Positions 21,410 through 31,881 of a DNA stretch of 64,000 nucleotides are shown here, piece after piece. Positions within the stretch are counted from its first letter, which is position 1. Each line of letters begins with the position of its first letter. The position numbers and the translations under genes are program-made. The stretch is from Anodontia alba (Eukaryota; Mollusca; Bivalvia; Lucinida; Lucinidae): positions 81,824,033 to 81,888,032 of the forward strand of contig OZ024828.1 of NCBI GenBank assembly GCA_964016985.1, read 5' to 3'. The notes under the pieces are model-generated. The model was not told the DNA's origin. It saw only the letters and a program-made list of their open reading frames with translations, and searched no databases.

Positions 21410-21622
21410 TTAACACTTAGCACTATGGGTAAAATTTTCAGCAATGACATATGGAAATATTTTTATTGTTTTTCCCAGAAAACAGGAATTGACATTTCAT
21501 GCATATTGTCTCCATTGGAGACAGTTTGCATGAAATGTCAATTCCTGTTTTCTGGTGAAAATAAGAAAAAAAAGTCACCATTTGTTGTTTACTTATTTAG
21601 CCATGAGAGTGGTAAAGGTTAA
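21410..21622 (-). mobile_element. I-family MITE, TTAA-flanked
   Basis: TTAACACTTAGCACTATGGG ... GAGTGGTAAAGGTTAA. The central palindrome ATTGTCTCCATTGGAGACAG has arms extending through 'gacatttcatgca' and its complement. Confidence 0.88.
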
Positions 21623-21822
21623 TTCAATTAAAATATTCAGTTATAAATATCAGGGTAATTGTTCTTTTCTTTTCTTTCCAGGGCAAGCACTAATTGCTAA
21701 AGAAACTTACAAGGAACAGACTTGGGATCTTCTTGTGGAATGATAGGCAAATGACAATCATTTTCAAAGTATCAAAGTATCATTATATAACTGTCAATAA
21801 TACTTAAAGCTGATTTTTTTCA

Positions 21823-22036
21823 TTAACCCTAGTCCTGCTGAACCCGGATATGTCCTGCTTTTGCAAACAGTGTAGATCCAGATCAGTTGGCTTCTGAAGA
21901 AGCCAACTGATCTAGATCTGCACTGTTTGCCATTAAGTATGTGAACCTGTATCAACAATCTGGATCAAGTAATCTGATTGGCTGAAAATTAGAAATGGGC
22001 ATGGCATCTTAATTTATTCAGCAGGACAAGGGTTAA
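21823..22036 (+). mobile_element. C-family MITE, TTAA-flanked
   Basis: TTAACCCTAGTCCTGCTGAA ... TTCAGCAGGACAAGGGTTAA. Inner stem TTGGCTTCTGAAGAAGCCAA intact. Close to the family consensus and probably young. Confidence 0.93.
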
Positions 22037-22139
22037 TACACTCTCAGAAGTTCAAAAATATTGCCAATGTATAGCTTTATGTTTGAGTCGGGGCTCAGCA
22101 ATTCCTACAAGATTGCATGTTTTTACTGTGATTAGCACA

Positions 22140-22230
22140 GTCAGTTCTAATCAGTCTTCTCAGGGCACTCTATGGATAGCCAAGGATCTAAAGTGTCTTC
22201 AGTGACTTGTTGATCTTTTGTAGGAAATGT
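22140..22230 (+). mobile_element. L-like fragment
   Basis: 'tatggatagccaaggatcta' and 'gtgtcttcagtga' match the middle of L elements. Both ends are missing. Confidence 0.4.
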
Positions 22231-22240
22231 TGTGGGCACA

Positions 22241-22490
22241 TTTCGAGGGTTGATCGCAAGACTGTATCAAGTCAGATGGTTGTTTTTCCCAATACTTAAT
22301 CTCCTCACTATGAAGGCGTTATGAAGATTACAACATTTCTTTCTGTAAACAATGGAAATTTAGGTGCCAATGCTCGTATGCGCAATGGCACCTAAATTTC
22401 CATTGTTTACAAAGGGGTCAGAGTTGCCCCTAAACAAGGGTTTCAAAAAAAATGTTTGAGTTACTACAGTCTTGCGCTCAACCCTCGATT
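22241..22490. mobile_element. Element with outer TIRs and an inner 66-bp palindrome
   Basis: Outer inverted repeats TCGAGGGTTGATCGCAAGAC and GTCTTGCGCTCAACCCTCGA. Inside, 22345-22410 is an almost perfect palindrome with arms GTAAACAATGGAAATTTAGG and complement around GCTCGTATGCGC. No other copy is visible in this window. Confidence 0.65.
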
Positions 22491-23021
22491 TGTGTTCCTA
22501 TGTTCTGTGTTGTATGATTGTATGCAGAGATTATTTTTGGATGAGATTGAGAGATTATCTCATTTTTTACTAAAAAAACTTATTGAAATTTGCTAAATGT
22601 GGGTGGGAGAGGGGGTGGGGGGGGGGGGGGAATGGGGGGGGGGAATCTCGTAGCAAAATGATATTTAGGTAAGGATTTTGCTAAAAATTTCTCATTGAAG
22701 ATTCATGATTTCTCGCCAGTTTTGGCTGTTTTTGGCTGAATGAGATATTTTCTCCCATGATATTTTGAGTCAGAATTATCATTCTTTGATAAGTAGAAAA
22801 TAAACAGCTGGAAATTGCACAAAAAATTGTTAGATGTAGTCTGAATAACTGGAATTAACAATTTGAATCTACTAACATAAGTATATCAATACCATGGGTG
22901 TATGGTTTGCACTTTTAGAATCAAACACTTAAGTGCCCAGATCAACCTGAATATCTTTGCTTACAGACTCACTGGACATTGTAGAACACAATATCATTAG
23001 GACCATGGGGAAGGTAGCATG
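22491..23021. other. Unassigned, with a G-rich tract
   Basis: A G-run region at 22608-22647 (GGGGGTGGGG then long G). No coding frame supported. Confidence 0.4.
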
Positions 23022-23478
23022 TTAACCCTGGCCCTGCTGAACCCAAATATGCCCTGCCTTTGCAAACAGTGTAGATCCAGATCAGTTGGCTTTTGAAGAA
23101 GCCAAGTGATCTGGATCTGCACTGTTTGCCATTAAGTGTGTGAATTGGTATCAACAACCTGGATCAAGTAATCTGATTGGCTGAAAATCAGAAGTGATTG
23201 TGGTATCTTAATTTATTCAGGGTCCAGTTGTTCAAAGCTAACGACGTTGTTAGTTAACGATTCGTTAAAATTTACAAGTGATACACAAATATGCTGAAAT
23301 TTTTTGCTGAAAAAATGTGATTAGCTTTTGCAGTGCAAAAGCTACTCACATTTTTTTCAGCAAAAAATATCAAAATATTGTATATTGAATCCACTAAAAC
23401 AGTTAATGAAATGACCCTTAACGAGCTCGTTAAGCTACCGATGCTTTGAACAACTGGGCCCAGAATGTCAAGGATTGA
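23022..23478 (+). mobile_element. C-family MITE split by a B MITE near its right end
   Basis: TTAACCCTGGCCCTGCTGAA ... TTTATTCAG up to 23220. After the B insertion the last bases of C seem to continue as 'agaatgtcaaggattga', a diverged form of 'gcaggacaagggttaa'. Confidence 0.78.
23221..23462 (+). mobile_element. B-family MITE nested in a C MITE
   Basis: GGTCCAGTTGTTCAAAGC ... TTTGAACAACTGGGCCC with the full central hairpin. Second case in this window of B inside C, at a different position from 16703. Confidence 0.88.
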
Positions 23479-23928
23479 TGTTAGTATTTCTTCTGTTGCC
23501 TCTTCATTCACCTTTTCACTCGTCCTGCTATAATTCTGTCTTACTTTCCTGTAGCAGCTATTCTATCCATTTTTACTCCTTTTCTATTTTATGAAATGTC
23601 AAAAGTATAACTTCAGTTGGAAATGGTTTTGTTAGGAGCTTTAAATTGGTTATAAATACGACCAGAATTATAACAATTTTATTTCTAAATTGGTTGTTAA
23701 TACTGATCAGAATTATAATGATTTTTGTTTAAATTGGTTAGAAATATTGACCAGAATTACAATGATTAAGCTTCCACATTTGCAACAGTATTTATTGGAT
23801 TTGTTTTTCTTTGTCTCTTGAGATCTACTTATATTTTATGAGTGATATAATATTTTTGACATAAAACAAGATTAAATAAGCATACATTATGGTTATTTTT
23901 ACATTGATAATTTCGCATGTCATGCCTC
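23479..23928. other. Unassigned AT-rich sequence
   Basis: Contains a weak local triplication of 'aaattggttataaatac/aattggttgttaatac/aattggttagaaatat' at 23643-23750, unit about 55-60 bp. Otherwise nothing is recognised. Confidence 0.4.
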
Positions 23929-23930
23929 TT

Positions 23931-24141
23931 TACCATCCAAGATTATCCTAAGTATTCAGGCTCACAGGCCTTTGCAAATGGTGTAGAGTCACTGTAGACC
24001 CAAATCAGATGTGGTGCCTGATCAGGGTCGACACTGTTTGCCACTCATCCATCAGTTTTTATAACCAGTGAGTAAAAAATTGAATTGTTCAAATTTTTGG
24101 ACAAGTATGGTAAAGTTTCTGAATATATAGGGTAAATTTGG
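23931..24141 (-). mobile_element. H-family MITE (core-1 hairpin)
   Basis: 'ccatccaagattatcctaag' ... 'agggtaaatttgg' followed by TA at 24142-24143. The core is decayed on the left arm. Confidence 0.75.
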
Positions 24142-24281
24142 TAATCATTGTAATATCATTAAAATTGTTCATTTCAGCTGTCACCGACTGTCTTACTACC
24201 TCTTATATTCATGTCTTTTTCACAAAATAAAGGATTTTCAAGATGTGTCATCAGTCCCCTGAAGAAACAGTTCAAATATTT

Positions 24282-24430
24282 GAGCCATAACATGAGAAAA
24301 TGTCACTGTGTCAGGTAAGATGAGCGGAAGCCCAGTTCAACCTGTGCATCTTCCAGTCTGATCCAGGTCATCTTTGTTCACCAATATATTCTACAGTATT
24401 CATTGATACTGTAAGCAAATAACCAGGATC
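24282..24430 (+). mobile_element. L-like fragment joined to core-1-like sequence
   Basis: GAGCCATAACATGAGAAAAT is an L end. It is followed by 'tccagtctgatccaggtc' and 'caatatattctacagtattc', the latter also present at 10100. Confidence 0.45.
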
Positions 24431-24832
24431 CCGATCAAACTACTGCCCTGATGCAATAAGGCTGTTTTCTCAGGAGTCTGATCATTTTTTTATATTTCAA
24501 AGGGAATGAATACACTTTCTGGTTAGGCAGTGGGGAGAGGGTTGGGGGGGGGGGGGGGGGGGGGAGTGGAGCTGTGGCAGTGTCATGTATCTTACCTCAC
24601 TAGGGTGACTAACTGATATTGGCTTACAGCTAGGCAAGGCCTGCTATCCTTATAGCAGGTAAGGGTATTGGGGTAACGTTTCATTCCTGTTCCTCTTTCT
24701 ACCCTGTCCCTCTCTTTCATCTCCTCTACTATCTCTTTATTCTCTTTTCTCCCTTTCTCTGGGAGATGACACAAAATGACTCACAAGAGTTTACGTGTCA
24801 TTAAACCCCAACACAATCAATTTTTCTGGTTA
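24431..24832. other. Unassigned, with poly-G
   Basis: Poly-G of about 20 at 24545-24564 and a pyrimidine-rich stretch at 24690-24765. The end 'gtcattaaaccccaacac' resembles a SINE-type tail but no head was found. Confidence 0.4.
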
Positions 24833-24987
24833 GGCAGCTCTGTGAAAATTGTTTTGCCTCCCTTCTGAAAAGGGAGTTTACTCTAAAAGGAAAGAATTTG
24901 CTCCCCTTGGGAACAAATTCTTATCTTTTAGAGTAGACTCGCTTCTGTGCAGGAGAACAAATATGAATAGATTCTAAAAGGAATGAA
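24833..24987 (+). mobile_element. F-family repeat, interrupted by a SINE
   Basis: 'gaaaagggagtttactctaa' and 'ttatcttttagagtagactc' are inverted arms around GAATTTGCTCCCCTTGGGAA. The right part is interrupted by the SINE that follows. Confidence 0.65.
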
Positions 24988-25223
24988 GGCAGGCCCCCAT
25001 AGCCTAGTGGATAAGAGAGCTGACTCTTAATCCATTAGGTTTCTCACCACTGTGGTTCGAGCCTCGCTCGGGTCACATGTGGGAAAGCCAAGTTCTGCTT
25101 ATGGACAGTCAGGTGGTTTTTCCCCAGGTTCTCCAGTTTTCGCCCACCTTTGATGAATGATCAGCTCGATATAAGTGAACTACTCTTGAAAGGGCCATGA
25201 AACCCAAATAAAAAAAAAAAAAA
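24988..25223 (+). mobile_element. tRNA-Lys-derived SINE with target-site duplication
   Basis: A-box-like TAGCCTAGTGG at 25000-25010, anticodon-loop-like CTCTTAA (anticodon CTT) at 25024-25030, B box GGTTCGAGCC at 25054-25063, then an unrelated body and a poly-A tail from about 25210. It is flanked by AAAAGGAATGAA at 24976-24987 and 25224-25235. A lysine-tRNA head plus this body fits the molluscan V-SINE type. The exact family name is not certain. Confidence 0.85.
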
Positions 25224-25239
25224 AAAAGGAATGAATGAA

Positions 25240-25354
25240 CCTATTTGCCATTAAGTATGTGAATTTATATCAACAATCTGAATCAAGTAATCTGACTGGC
25301 TGAAAATTAGAAGTGGGCTTGGCATCTTAATTTATTCAGCATGGCAAGGGATTA
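25240..25354 (+). mobile_element. C-family MITE, right half only
   Basis: Starts 'tttgccattaagtatgtgaa' and ends TTCAGCATGGCAAGGGATTA. The core and left half are missing. Confidence 0.8.
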
Positions 25355-25578
25355 TGGCAGTTTCAGCTTTGGTTGGTTTTGGTGTGCATCGAATGGAGCT
25401 AACATTTTCATTTAACTATTTAATTAGGGTGATAGGTTTGAGACAGATTATTTTTCTTTTGTTGTTATTGTTTTGTTTTCTCTTTTTACCAAAGGATTGC
25501 ATTTATCTCCGTCCATATATTGTGATATGATTTTGAATATACTTTTGTGTTTATAGACTACCCTATTGTTACAACGAA

Positions 25579-25791
25579 TTAACCCTTGTCCTGCTGAATA
25601 AATTAATAAGCCACGCCTACTTCTAATTTTCAGCCACTCAGGTTACTTGATCCAGATTGTTGTTATAAATTTGCATACTTGATGGCAAACAGTGCAGATC
25701 CAGATCAGTTGGCTTCTTCAGAAGCCAACTGATCTGGATCTACATTGTTTGCAAAACAGGATATATCCGGGTTCAGCAGGACAAGGGTTAA
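25579..25791 (-). mobile_element. C-family MITE, TTAA-flanked
   Basis: TTAACCCTTGTCCTGCTGAA ... TTCAGCAGGACAAGGGTTAA in reverse orientation, both TTAA intact, core hairpin intact. Confidence 0.92.
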
Positions 25792-25927
25792 AGTGTAGTT
25801 AGTTTTATGAATGACATACATGTAATAATAGATGGCAGTTTGGATAAAACAAGTGAATACAAACTTATTGTACTCAAAACTGTGAAATATAAACTATTGA
25901 TAAGGCCCGTTTTTCAGCCAAAGAATA

Positions 25928-26045
25928 CTGATATTTTTTTTTTCATTTCTCCAGAAAAACATACATGTACTTCATAGGTATCATTAGAAGCATCTCTCTG
26001 CGGCCCTTCTACTGAATACCTGTAACATGCTTTCATGGAGAAACA
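25928..26045 (+). mobile_element. P-family core-2 MITE, diverged
   Basis: TTTCTCCAGAAAAACATACA ... 'catgctttcatggagaaaca' with arms 'ggtatcattagaag' and 'cttctactgaatacc' around CATCTCTCTGCGGC. The stem now has several mismatches. Confidence 0.65.
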
Positions 26046-27375
26046 AGAAAAAAAATATTTACCTGATACACTTTCTTATCTAGAGCTATGGAACAGAATA
26101 ATGTGTTTATTACATAAAAGAGATGTGGGGTTACCCAGTAAAAGTCGTTGTCATGAAACACGGAGTATTGGTTTAGCGACATGTATGCAACAAAAACAGC
26201 ACTCTTCCTCAGAAAACAGAACAAACATAAGAGGATCTGCAACAGAAACAGCACTTTGGAACATACTTGATTGATAGTGTACAGAGTGTTTTTATCAGAA
26301 TAAATAAACTATTCATACCACAAACTACAAACCGGCCATATTACAACATAAATGCCATTAGCTGTTGACAGAAATCTGTGAGATTTTGCAAATTTTTAGG
26401 GGAGATTTGATGAAATTCTGTGAGATTTTTATGAAAATCACTTTCAAGCTTACATAAGTAAGTTAAAAGCCATTGTTTTAATGAATTAAGCTTGGGTTAG
26501 CCATGCTAATGTGTAATTTATTTCTAGTTCTTCAAAAAAATAGCTTATTAAATGGTATGAAAATTCCATGAGATTTGAAAATCTTATGGGAAACGGGCTC
26601 ACAGAAGTTTGCACAGATTTTGTCTCACAGTGTGAGGTATGGCATGTATGTTACAATGTTCATTATTTTATTGTTAGATGCATATGTTCTTGTCAAATTC
26701 ACTCTATTTGCTGTTTGACATATCTTTTCCCATTTTGCAACTTTTTGTAACAAGAAAATAATTATTTTAAAGTAACCTGCTTATGAAGAGTCTCAATAAA
26801 ACCGAGACTCCCATTTTCTGTCTGTAATCTGTTCTTTGTTACTAAAGGCAACCTTTTAGATTTTTATTTTACTTCAAATCATCAAAACATTTTAAACTAA
26901 AATAACCAGTGACCTACACTGAAATAACCAAATATTTTAACTAACATACCTTATATTTCCATTAGTTGCAAGATCAAATTGCATTATATTTTCCTTGGTT
27001 AAGTGATACTAAGTACTTCAATGAAAATGATTTTAGACTTTATTAGTTCATTTAAAATAATCAGAATAGTCTAAATTTGGAGTTTGAATTATCCACAGTT
27101 TCATTTTCATAGTTTTTCGGTATTGTTTGCTGAGTTTTATCTTTGTAATTTTGATAAAAATTTATTTGGAGTTTTTGGGTTGTTGATTGTATGGATATAC
27201 ATGTATTAATTATTCCTTCCATATTACATACAGCTGGTCTGTGAACAAAAAGCATTTTGTTGATTAAAGTATTTAACACAAAAATAGAAATAAAACTGAA
27301 AATAGATTTAATAGCTTTTATTGTTTGTTTAATTAAACTGTTTATCTATAAAGGGACATAATTAGCAGTGTTGTT
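26046..27375. other. AT-rich stretch with almost no recognised repeats
   Basis: The longest MITE-poor stretch in the first half. Only a T-family fragment is identified (about 26775-26835, 'tatgaagagtctcaataaaa', inverted match at 39780-39840). The 60-79 codon frames here lack any supporting motif. Confidence 0.4.
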
Positions 27376-27522
27376 CCTCTAATCAGGGTCTACACTGTTT
27401 GCATTAAGAATGGGAATACCCCAATAATTGAAAAAAACTAAACAACAAACCAGAGAACCCTAACATTCGAAATGAACCTGTCCAAAAAGTTAGAAGAGTC
27501 CACAAGGCATAAATGATTTACT
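27376..27522 (+). mobile_element. E-family MITE, right half
   Basis: 'tcagggtctacactgtttgc' followed by the E right half 'aatgaacctgtccaaaaagt' and 'ggcataaatga'. The left half is lost. Confidence 0.7.
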
Positions 27523-27589
27523 CCTACTAGGTTTTGAAATTGAATCTGTTTTTGAACCAACAGAAAACAGGTTACAAATTAAATAATGT

Positions 27590-29980
27590 ATTTACCTTAA
27601 GTAATGGGGCAAATAGTCATGACCAAAGGGGTCAGATGCCACAGCGTCTACACTTGGCCAGTGTCTACACTTTTGGCCTTTCACCAAATACCTGTTTAGA
27701 TACATCAGCAAGATATAAAATGAGCTATGGCCATTCATCAAGTACCTGTTTAGACACATCAACAGGATATAAAATGAGCTGTAGCCATTCATAAAGTACC
27801 TGCTTAGTCACATCAGCAGGATATAAAATGAGCCGTGGCCATTCATCAAGTACCTGTTTAGACACATCAGCAGGATATAAATGAGTAGTGGTCCTTCATC
27901 AAGTACCTGTTAAGTAAACAACAGGATATAAAATGAGACATGGCCATTCATTAAGTACCTGTTTAGCGACATCAACAGGATATAAAATTAGCCTTGGCCA
28001 TTCATAAAGTACCTGTTTAGACACATTAACAGAATATAAAATGAGTCGTGGCCATTCATGAAGTACCTGTTTAGACACATCAACATAATATAAAATGAGC
28101 CATAGCCATTCATCAAGTACCTGTTTAGACACATTAACAGGATATAAAATGAGTCATAGCCATTCATCAAGTACCTGTTTAGACACATCAACAGGATATA
28201 AAATGAGCTGTGGCCATTCATCAAGTACCTGTTTGGACACATCAACAGGATATAAAATGAGCTGTGCCATTCATCAAGTACCTGTTTAGACACATCAACA
28301 GGATATAAAATGAGCTGTGGCCATTCATCAAGTACCTGTTTAGACACATTAACAGGATTTAAAATGAGCTGTGGCCATTCATCAAGTACCTGTTTAGACA
28401 CATCAACAGGATATAATATGAGTAGTGGCAATTCATCAAGTACCTGTTTAGACACATCAACAGGATATAAAATGAGCTGTGGCCATTCATCAAGTACCTG
28501 TTTAGAAACATTAACAGGATATAAAATGAGCTATGGCTATTCATCAAGTACCTGTTTAGACACATCAACAGGATATAAAATGAGCTGTGGCCATTCATCA
28601 AGTACCTGTTTAGACACATCAACAGTATATACCGGTAATATGAGTAGTGGCTATTCATCAAGTACCTGTTTAGACACATTAACAGGATATAAAATGAGTA
28701 GTGGCTATTCAAGTACCTGTTTAGACACATCAGCAGGATATAAAATGAGCTATGGCCATTCATCAAGTACCTGTTTAGACATATCAACAGGATATAAAAT
28801 GAGCTATGGCCATTCATCAAGTACCTGTTTAGACACATCAACAGGATATAAAATGAGCTATGGCCATTCATCAAGTACCTGTTTGGACACATCAACAGGA
28901 TATAAAATGAGCTATGGCCATTTATAAATTACCTGTTTAGACACATCAACAGGATATAAAATGAGCTGTGGCCATTCATCAAGTACCTGTTTGGACACAT
29001 CAACAGGATATAAAATGAGCTATGGCCATTCATCAAGTACCTGTTTAGACACATCAACAGTATATAAAATGAGCTGTGGCCATTCATCAAGTACCTGTTT
29101 GGACACATCAACAGGATATAAAATGAGCTATGGCCATTCATAAAGTACCTGTTTAGACACATCAACAGGATATAAAATGAGCTGTGGCCATTCATCAAGT
29201 ACCTGTTTAGACACATCAGCAGGATATAAAATGAGCTATGGCCATTTATAAAGTACCTGTTTAGACACATCAACAGGATATAAAATGTGTAGTGGCCATT
29301 CATCAAGTACCTGTTTAGACACATCAACAGGATATAAAATGAGCTATGGCCATTCATCAAGTACCTGTTTAGACACATCAACAGGATATAATATGAGTAG
29401 TGGCAATTCATCAAGTACCTGTTTAGACACATCAACAGGATATAAAATGAGCTGTGGCCATTCATCAAGTACCTGTTTAGAAACATTAACAGGATATAAA
29501 ATGAGCTATGGCTATTCATCAAGTACCTGTTTAGACACATCAACAGGATATAATATGAGTAGTGGCTATTCATCAAGTACCTGTTTAGACACATCAACAG
29601 GATATAAAATGAGCTATGGCCATTCATCAAAGTACCTGTTTAGACACATCAGCAGGATATAAAATGAGCTATGGCCATTCATCAAGTACCTGTTTAGACA
29701 CATCAACAGGATATAAAATGAGCCATGGACATTCATCAAGTACCTGTTTAGACACATCAAAAGTATATACAATGAGCCTTGTTATGAGAAAAAGGCCGTT
29801 TGGACTTCCAATGGAATCAGTCTTTTGATGTGGATGCCCTGACCCTTAGGCAGACTCGCCTGAACTATTACTGTTAGCATATGCTCTAACAGTTCTTTTC
29901 CATGATGAGGCTCGTACGGACTTACTAAAATTTTAGGACAAGTATGACAAGGAGTTAAGGGTCCAATTATTTACAGTTAA
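27590..29980 (-). mobile_element. H-family MITE expanded by an internal minisatellite
   Basis: The left edge 'tatttaccttaagtaatggg' and right edge 'aattatttacagttaatatggta' are H ends. Adjacent H subterminal parts are also recognisable: 'tcagatgccacagcgtctac' at left, 'aaaattttaggacaagtatg' at right. Between them lies the 54-bp array. An unrelated segment of about 150 bp (29785-29930) also lies inside. Confidence 0.75.
27680..29775. repeat. 54-bp minisatellite, about 39 copies
   Basis: Unit made of 'gagctatggccattcatcaa', 'gtacctgtttagacacatca', 'acaggatataaaat'. 'acacatcaacagg' equals part of the H right half at 18860. Variant units (GAAACATTAACAGG, GAGTAGTGGCAATTC) recur as a block about 975 bp apart (28405 and 29380). 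Because 54 is 18 codons, long frames run on both strands (for example 28310-28927 + and 28929-29630 -). They are not genes. Confidence 0.95.
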
Positions 29981-30215
29981 TATGGTATGATTTTACATGT
30001 GAGTAGTTGAAAGCATAAACACAAATTAGACTGCATATTCATGCATTTAGATCAGGGTCTGTGTTGTGTTGAAGCTTCAAGATGATCTGAAATGGCGATC
30101 CTTTGGAAATACAGAACAAAAGAACAGACAGTAAATACATGTAGTCAGTTTATGATCCATAATAAACATTCCTCATGCATCTTGTCCACGCCCCTCCGCC
30201 CCCCCCCCCCAAACT
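29981..30215. other. Unassigned, with poly-C
   Basis: Poly-C at 30199-30210. A weak core-1-like 'gatcagggtctgtgttgtgt' at 30051-30070. Nothing else recognised. Confidence 0.35.
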
Positions 30216-30386
30216 CCCCCCTAGTAAGCATTCTGCATCTATACCGGGCCGTTATCAGCCCGTTAGGGTTGCTGACGGACCGATAAAGACCCGCTGTAGA
30301 TTTATAGAGAATGCTACGAGGGTCCTGCAAAAAGTTTTGTCACTGGGTTCGGATTACTTCAGTGCTACGTTTTATCAAACATATTT

Positions 30387-31691
30387 TTATTGCAAACCTT
30401 CAAAGTATTCCCCTTTTACTGAAACACATTTTTGTAACCTTTTTACACAGTCGCGAAAAGCAGATAAATAGTCTTCTTTTGGTATCTGTTGGAGACACCG
30501 ATAAATAGCGCTGCCAAGAGAACTTCTAGACGTATACTTATTTCCAGAAAGCATTTTCTTAAGCCTTGGAAAGAAAAAGAAGTCACAGGGACTCAGGCCA
30601 AGTGAATAAGGTGGATGGTTTAAAACTTTCACCTTTTCAGAAGCCAAAAAGACAACAACCTCACACTTATGAGGAGGCGTTGTCATGTAAAAGGTGGACT
30701 CCTGACCATCCTTTGCTTGGTCATTTCTTATTGTAAAACTTTTTCACTTTCTTCAGTACAGAATTCTTGTAGAATCGGCCAGTGACTATATGACCAGATA
30801 GACAAGGCACTTAAACGACTGGCCCACTTGAATTAAAGAAAATTGCGTAAAACATCTTCTTCGAACTTATGGTTCTCTTGGCAACATATGGGCGTTTTTG
30901 ATCTTTTCGCTTCCATTGCTTATTATCAGCCCTTCTTTGTGGCTCAAATATGTGCACCCAAGTTTCATCACCTGTTAGAAAGTTAGAAATAGCCCGACTA
31001 TTACAGCCTTTGTATGTTTTCAAAAGTTCCCGGGCACATTTAAGGCATTGTGTCTTTTGCTCCTCAGTGAGCAAATGAGGTACCCACCTAGCGCAAACCT
31101 TTCTCAGGTCCAAACGCTTTTTCAGAATTGTTTGCACACTGCCTTCTGATATGCCAGTACAACTAGCTATATCTTTAACAGACAATCGAGCATCCTGTTC
31201 GACCACAATCTTTACAGCAGCGATGTTAGTCTTGGTAACAGAGGTTTTAGGCCTTCCAGGACGGGTATCATCTTCAACAGAAAATTTCCCAGCTTTAATG
31301 TGTCTTTTGCTCCTCAGTGAGCAAATGAGGTACCCACCTAGCGCAAACCTTTCTCAGGTCCAAACGCTTTTTCAGAATTGTTTGCACACTGCCTTCTGAT
31401 ATGCCAGTACAACTAGCTATATCTTTAACAGACAATCGAGCATCCTGTTCGACCACAATCTTCACAGCAGCGATGTTAGTCTTGGTAACAGAGGTTTTAG
31501 GCCTCCCAGGACGGGTATCATCTTCAACAGAAAATTTCCCAGCTTTAAAAGCTTTAACCCACCTAAAAACTGTGCGCATTGAAATGGCCTGGTCCATATA
31601 TACCATACAATTCATTAAATATCTGCTTTGAATCTATATTAAGCCTAATGCGGCATTTAATATAGCTATGAATTTCAGTCTTCTGGTCCAT
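30387..31691 (-). pseudogene. mariner-family transposase pseudogene
   Basis: The start MDQKTEIHSY is at 31691. The helix-turn-helix DNA-binding half includes FRWVKAFKAG and the linker GRPKTSVTKT, followed by VKDIASCTGISEGSVQTIL. The catalytic half keeps all three acidic positions of the DD34D triad: TGDETW (Asp codon 30967-30969), HDN (30682-30684) and SPCDFFFF (30582-30584). Known mariner transposases cut and paste at TA. This one cannot, because the frame is shifted after NELYG, the 250-bp duplication (not a multiple of 3) repeats the N-terminal half, stops interrupt the region after SGPVV and after NKK, and the frame shifts again right after HDN. The second and third Asp codons are about 100 nt apart instead of 105. 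Confidence 0.95.
31049..31548. repeat. Exact 250-bp tandem duplication inside the mariner
   Basis: 31049-31298 and 31299-31548 are copies differing at only two positions that I can find (TTTACAG/TTCACAG and CCTTCCAGG/CCTCCCAGG). The junction is TTTAA|TGTGTCTTTTGC. Confidence 0.95.
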
Positions 31692-31881
31692 GTTCCAATG
31701 TAACAAGTAAATTGGTCAGTGTATATGACTGCATCTATTTCAATTGGAAATAACTCAGTCAGTTGGAAAGCAATTTGCACGAAATAAACGGGTATCGTTA
31801 GCTATTCAACACACCATTCAAGGGATAAAACCAAGGAAGCCTATTAGTGACAGAACTTTTTGCACGACCCTCGTAGCTGGG

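Larger units (their letters stand above)
30317..31873 (-). mobile_element. mariner-like transposon, defective, 1557 bp
   Basis: TA at 30315-30316 and 31874-31875. Inverted repeats of about 28 bp: CGAGGGTCCTGCAAAAAGTT at the left and AACTTTTTGCACGACCCTCG at the right, two mismatches over their length. Without an internal 250-bp tandem duplication the element would be about 1307 bp, the usual mariner size. It encodes a broken transposase on the minus strand. Confidence 0.95.
30219..31881. mobile_element. M-family palindromic MITE split by a mariner
   Basis: 30221-30314 matches the intact M element at 38449: 'gtaagcattctgcatctata', GGGCCGTTATCAGCCCGT, then its partner 'gatttatagagaatgc'. The last bases, GCTGGG, appear after the mariner at 31876-31881. 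Confidence 0.75.

Noticed and set aside
25000..25063. A genuine tRNA-Lys gene
   Set aside because: tRNA-like but with a mismatched acceptor stem, a SINE body and a poly-A tail, flanked by a target-site duplication.
28310..29662. Long frames on both strands (up to 233 codons) with repeats such as SSTCLDTSTGYKMS
   Set aside because: They follow exactly the 54-bp minisatellite (18 codons per unit), exist on both strands, and lie inside a MITE.
27680..29775. CRISPR-like array
   Set aside because: No spacers: the whole 54-bp unit is repeated, in a eukaryotic sequence with no cas genes.
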